Assembly: GCA_028285545.1 (NCBI GenBank)
Contig: JANQPA010000052.1
Location: 1 to 64,000, forward strand
DNA: 64,000 nucleotides
Reading direction: 5' to 3'
Source: Saprospiraceae bacterium
GTDB taxonomy: Bacteria; Bacteroidota; Bacteroidia; Chitinophagales; Saprospiraceae
Positions within the stretch are counted from its first letter, which is position 1, and every line of letters starts with the position of its first letter. Both the position numbers and the translations under genes were made by a program. Below the pieces are notes generated by a model that saw only the letters and a program-made list of their open reading frames with translations, had not been told where the DNA came from and ran no database searches. Shown in pieces: positions 62,020 to 64,000 of the stretch.

Positions 62020-62035
62020 GGTGACTTGAGTCACC
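62020..62035. promoter_or_regulatory. Crp/Fnr-type box before the DUF2892 gene
   Basis: The perfect palindrome GGTGAC-TTGA-GTCACC contains GTGA-N6-TCAC, the core layout of Crp/Fnr operators. It lies 3 nt after the regulator remnant and about 65 nt before the DUF2892 start, so the target site outlasted the local regulator gene. Confidence 0.55.
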
Positions 62036-62100
62036 ACTTTCCTAAGTTCTACTTTTTAATTTTGACTGGAAACAAATTGATATTTACAAAATCCAGCAGT

Positions 62101-62307
62101 ATGAAAAAGAACATGGGATCAACAGACAAGATTATTAGAATCTTATTAGCCGTAGTATTTGGAGTATTATACTTCACGGGTACTTTATCTGGCACACTTG
62201 GATTAATTTTATTAATAGTTGGGGTCATCTTCCTTTTGACAGCAGTAGTAAATTTTTGCCCTATTTATGCAGCTTTAGGTTTACGTTCCAATAAGAAAAG
62301 TGCTTAG
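62101..62307 (+). CDS. DUF2892 (YgaP-like) small membrane protein
   Basis: 68-aa protein with two transmembrane helices (about 8-28 and 30-50). The family motif MGSTDKIIRILLAVVFGVLYF opens it, and VVNFCPIYAALGL near the end carries the conserved NFCPIY motif with its single Cys. ATG 62101 is preferred; the in-frame ATG at 62026 would add 25 unconserved residues and translate the Crp-type box region. In other Bacteroidota this family often follows a Crp/Fnr regulator gene, as it once did here. The function is unknown; related YgaP has a rhodanese role in sulfur/NO chemistry. Confidence 0.88.
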   Translation: MKKNMGSTDKIIRILLAVVFGVLYFTGTLSGTLGLILLIVGVIFLLTAVVNFCPIYAALGLRSNKKSA

Positions 62308-62454
62308 TAGTTCGAATGGTGAGAATTCTTTGTATAGAGTAAAGAGATAAAATAGCACCAAATAAATCTTAGTTGTCAATACTCCACAGTAGTTAAGCAA
62401 CACAAACAATCAATACTCTAGTTTTTTCTTATCTTCAAAAGAAAAAGCTATCAT

Positions 62455-63573
62455 ATGAGTACGATTAATAGAAGACAATGGCTTCGCACTGCCGGTTTAG
62501 GCAGTGGCTTAGCCTTACTGGGAGGCATTCCTGCTTTTGCGAAAAGTGAGGCTCTGCCTTTTCCTGCTCGCCCCTTAGCGGATGTAATTAGGTTGAGTTC
62601 CAATGAGAACCCTTTTGGCCCCTCACCAGCTGTCCGGGAAGCCATGCAAAAAGCCTTTGATCATGGTTGTCGTTATCCTTATTCTTATCAAAGAGAACTA
62701 TTAAATTTATTAGCCAAACGGGAAGGGCTTAGCCCAGATCATATCGTTATTACAGGTGGATCTACAGAGGGCCTGAAAATAACTGGCCTGACTTATGGAA
62801 TTGAAAATGGGGAAATCCTGGCTGCAGAGCCTACCTTTTTAGCCATGCTTAATTATGGTGAGCAATTTGGGGCGCATATTAATAAAGTTCCATTAGATGA
62901 TAAATTAAGGTATGATCTGGATGAAATAGAAAAACGGGTAACCAACCAAACTCGATTAATCTTCCTTTGTAATCCGAATAATCCAACTGGGACCATTGTC
63001 CCTGCTGACAAGCTCAAAGATTTTTGCCAGACCGTATCAAAAAGAACGGTTGTCTTCTCTGATGAGGCCTATTATGATTTTATCACTGAAGCCAATTATC
63101 CTTCTATGGTTGAATTGGTAAAAACGGGGCATAATGTAATCGTTTCTCGTACATTTTCAAAAGTATATGGTATTGCAGGCATCCGAATCGGATATCTGAT
63201 TGCACGGCCGGATATCGCTGCCCGGCTGCGCAAAAATGTGGTAGCCTTTACCAATGTATTGGCGCTTTTTGCAGCAAAAGCGGCAATTGAGGATACACAA
63301 TTTTATGAATTCAGCCTGCAGATGAACGAAAAAGCAAAAGCCCATATTTATGCAAGCTTGGATGAAATGAATCTGGAGTATGTGCCCTCCCATACCAATT
63401 TTGTGTTCTTCAAATCAGGTAAAAACATCGCACAGCTAAATCGTGAAATGAGAGAACATGGAGTTATGATTGGTCGGCCTTTCCCTCCTTATCTGGATTG
63501 GTGTAGAATCAGCACAGGTACCATGGATGAGGTTAAGCTTTTCTCATCAGCTTTGAAAAAAGTTATGAGTTAA
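62455..63573 (+). CDS. Histidinol-phosphate-aminotransferase-like PLP enzyme with Tat-type signal
   Basis: 372-aa fold-type I PLP protein. Residues 1-30 look like a twin-arginine signal (RRQWL at 6-10, then a hydrophobic GLGSGLALLGGIPAFA). The rest aligns in pattern with HisC: SSNENPFGPSP at about 48-58, NPNNPTG at 173-179, FSDEAYYDF with Asp203, Lys236 (Schiff base) in TFSKVYGIAG, and a final Arg-containing CRISTGT. All PLP residues are kept. Export of a PLP enzyme is unusual, and the substrate is probably not histidinol phosphate; no his genes are near. A start further inside that lacks the signal is possible but not preferred. Confidence 0.85.
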   Translation: MSTINRRQWLRTAGLGSGLALLGGIPAFAKSEALPFPARPLADVIRLSSNENPFGPSPAVREAMQKAFDHGCRYPYSYQRELLNLLAKREGLSPDHIVITGGSTEGLKITGLTYGIENGEILAAEPTFLAMLNYGEQFGAHINKVPLDDKLRYDLDEIEKRVTNQTRLIFLCNPNNPTGTIVPADKLKDFCQTVSKRTVVFSDEAYYDFITEANYPSMVELVKTGHNVIVSRTFSKVYGIAGIRIGYLIARPDIAARLRKNVVAFTNVLALFAAKAAIEDTQFYEFSLQMNEKAKAHIYASLDEMNLEYVPSHTNFVFFKSGKNIAQLNREMREHGVMIGRPFPPYLDWCRISTGTMDEVKLFSSALKKVMS

Positions 63574-63595
63574 TTGTTATTTGTTAAATAAAAAT

Positions 63596-63639
63596 ATAGT
63601 GGTAATTCTGCTGCCGGATGGCAGCAGAATTACTACTAT
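63596..63639. terminator. Hairpin after the aminotransferase gene
   Basis: 20-bp arms with one G-T mismatch around GGAT, 22 nt after the stop at 63573 and about 100 nt before peptide deformylase on the same strand. It ends in ACTATTTA rather than a T-tract. Confidence 0.65.
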
Positions 63640-63741
63640 TTATATCCACACTACTCCGTTTTTCTTCCTTACCTTTGACCCAGGAAATAAAAATCCAATT
63701 AGCCTGCGGATAATCCACAATAATTGAAATCCTCCATTGCT

Positions 63742-64000
63742 ATGACCTTAAATGACATTCTCCTTATTGGAGACCCAAGGCTGTATCAAATTGCAGAGCC
63801 AGTTGCTAAAGAAGAGCTTTCTGATATCACTCCTAAAGCGCTTCAATTGGCAGATGTTGTACAGCAATTTAGAAAAACCTATGGTGCTGGAAGAGCTATT
63901 GCAGCACCTCAATTAGGAATAATGAAAAGGCTTATCGTGATGAATATTGATAAGCCTATTGCTATTTTTAACCCTGTCTTATATGACTATAGTGAAGAAA
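63742..64000 (+). CDS. def: Peptide deformylase (5' part, cut by window end)
   Basis: The frame from ATG 63742 stays open to the window end (86 codons). It opens MTLNDILLIGDPRLYQIAEPV and contains GAGRAIAAPQLGI, the motif-1 block (GxGxAAPQ) of peptide deformylases, followed by MNIDKPIAIFNPVL. Motifs 2 (EGCLS) and 3 (HExDH) would lie beyond the window. The enzyme removes the N-formyl group from new proteins. Motif 1 has Arg-Ala-Ile in place of the common Val/Gly-Leu, so this may be a divergent deformylase rather than the housekeeping copy. Confidence 0.85.
   Translation, partial: MTLNDILLIGDPRLYQIAEPVAKEELSDITPKALQLADVVQQFRKTYGAGRAIAAPQLGIMKRLIVMNIDKPIAIFNPVLYDYSEE

Overview
The window is chromosomal DNA of a Bacteroidota bacterium. 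The evidence is two SusC/SusD (RagA/RagB) pairs, three proteins with C-terminal type IX secretion (T9SS) sorting domains, a BtuB/BtuG-type B12 uptake operon, DUF4465 and DUF6909 proteins, and low-GC intergenic DNA without clear Shine-Dalgarno sites. The protein set would fit a free-living Saprospiria- or Cytophagia-like member, but I cannot place it more precisely. I saw no tRNA, rRNA, CRISPR array, prophage or complete insertion sequence.

Layout. 0-2 kb: a repeat-like element, a beta-carbonic anhydrase and a small membrane-protein pair. 2-5.5 kb: fatty-acid beta-oxidation genes (thiolase, then the bifunctional hydratase/dehydrogenase). 5.9-9.4 kb: a secreted T9SS protein and feoAB, preceded by DtxR/IdeR-like boxes. 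9.5-30.2 kb: a large divergent locus for peptidoglycan amino sugars. Its minus arm is nagB-deacetylase fusion, SusC, SusD, sodium symporter, SusC, SusD. Its plus arm is anmK, GHL10 glycosidase, DeoR regulator, murQ, GNAT, AmpG-like transporter, NagZ-like GH3. 30-33.5 kb: two GH13 alpha-glucan enzymes. 33.7-38.7 kb: tandem FtsX-type permeases. 39-51 kb: M16, S9A and tricorn/S41 peptidases with a DUF6909 protein and an amino-acid permease. 51-52.6 kb: a Fur/Zur-like regulator, a His-containing lipoprotein and MerC. 52.8-54.9 kb: a GluR0-type ligand-gated K+ channel homologue facing a bestrophin-like channel. 55-59.4 kb: a cobalamin-riboswitch operon. 59.5-64 kb: an M1 peptidase, a decayed Crp/Fnr gene with a DUF2892 protein, a Tat-exported aminotransferase homologue and the start of peptide deformylase.

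How the main locus could work. Outer-membrane SusCD pairs, the sodium symporter and the AmpG-like carrier would bring in cell-wall sugars or muropeptides. The GHL10 enzyme (family of E. coli DigH) and the NagZ-like GH3 would cut glycan strands. AnmK would phosphorylate anhydro-MurNAc, MurQ would remove lactate to give GlcNAc-6-P, and the NagB fusion would take this to fructose-6-P, with its LmbE-type domain a candidate for the missing deacetylation step. Composite TTGCAATAA palindromes lie both in the divergent nagB/anmK promoter and in front of murQ, so one regulator, possibly the encoded DeoR protein, may control both arms.

A second theme is structural. Long near-perfect palindromes (14-23 bp arms, tiny loops) recur about every 5-10 kb between genes. 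Most sit just after stop codons and lack a T-tract, so they look like a lineage-specific 3'-end or terminator hairpin.
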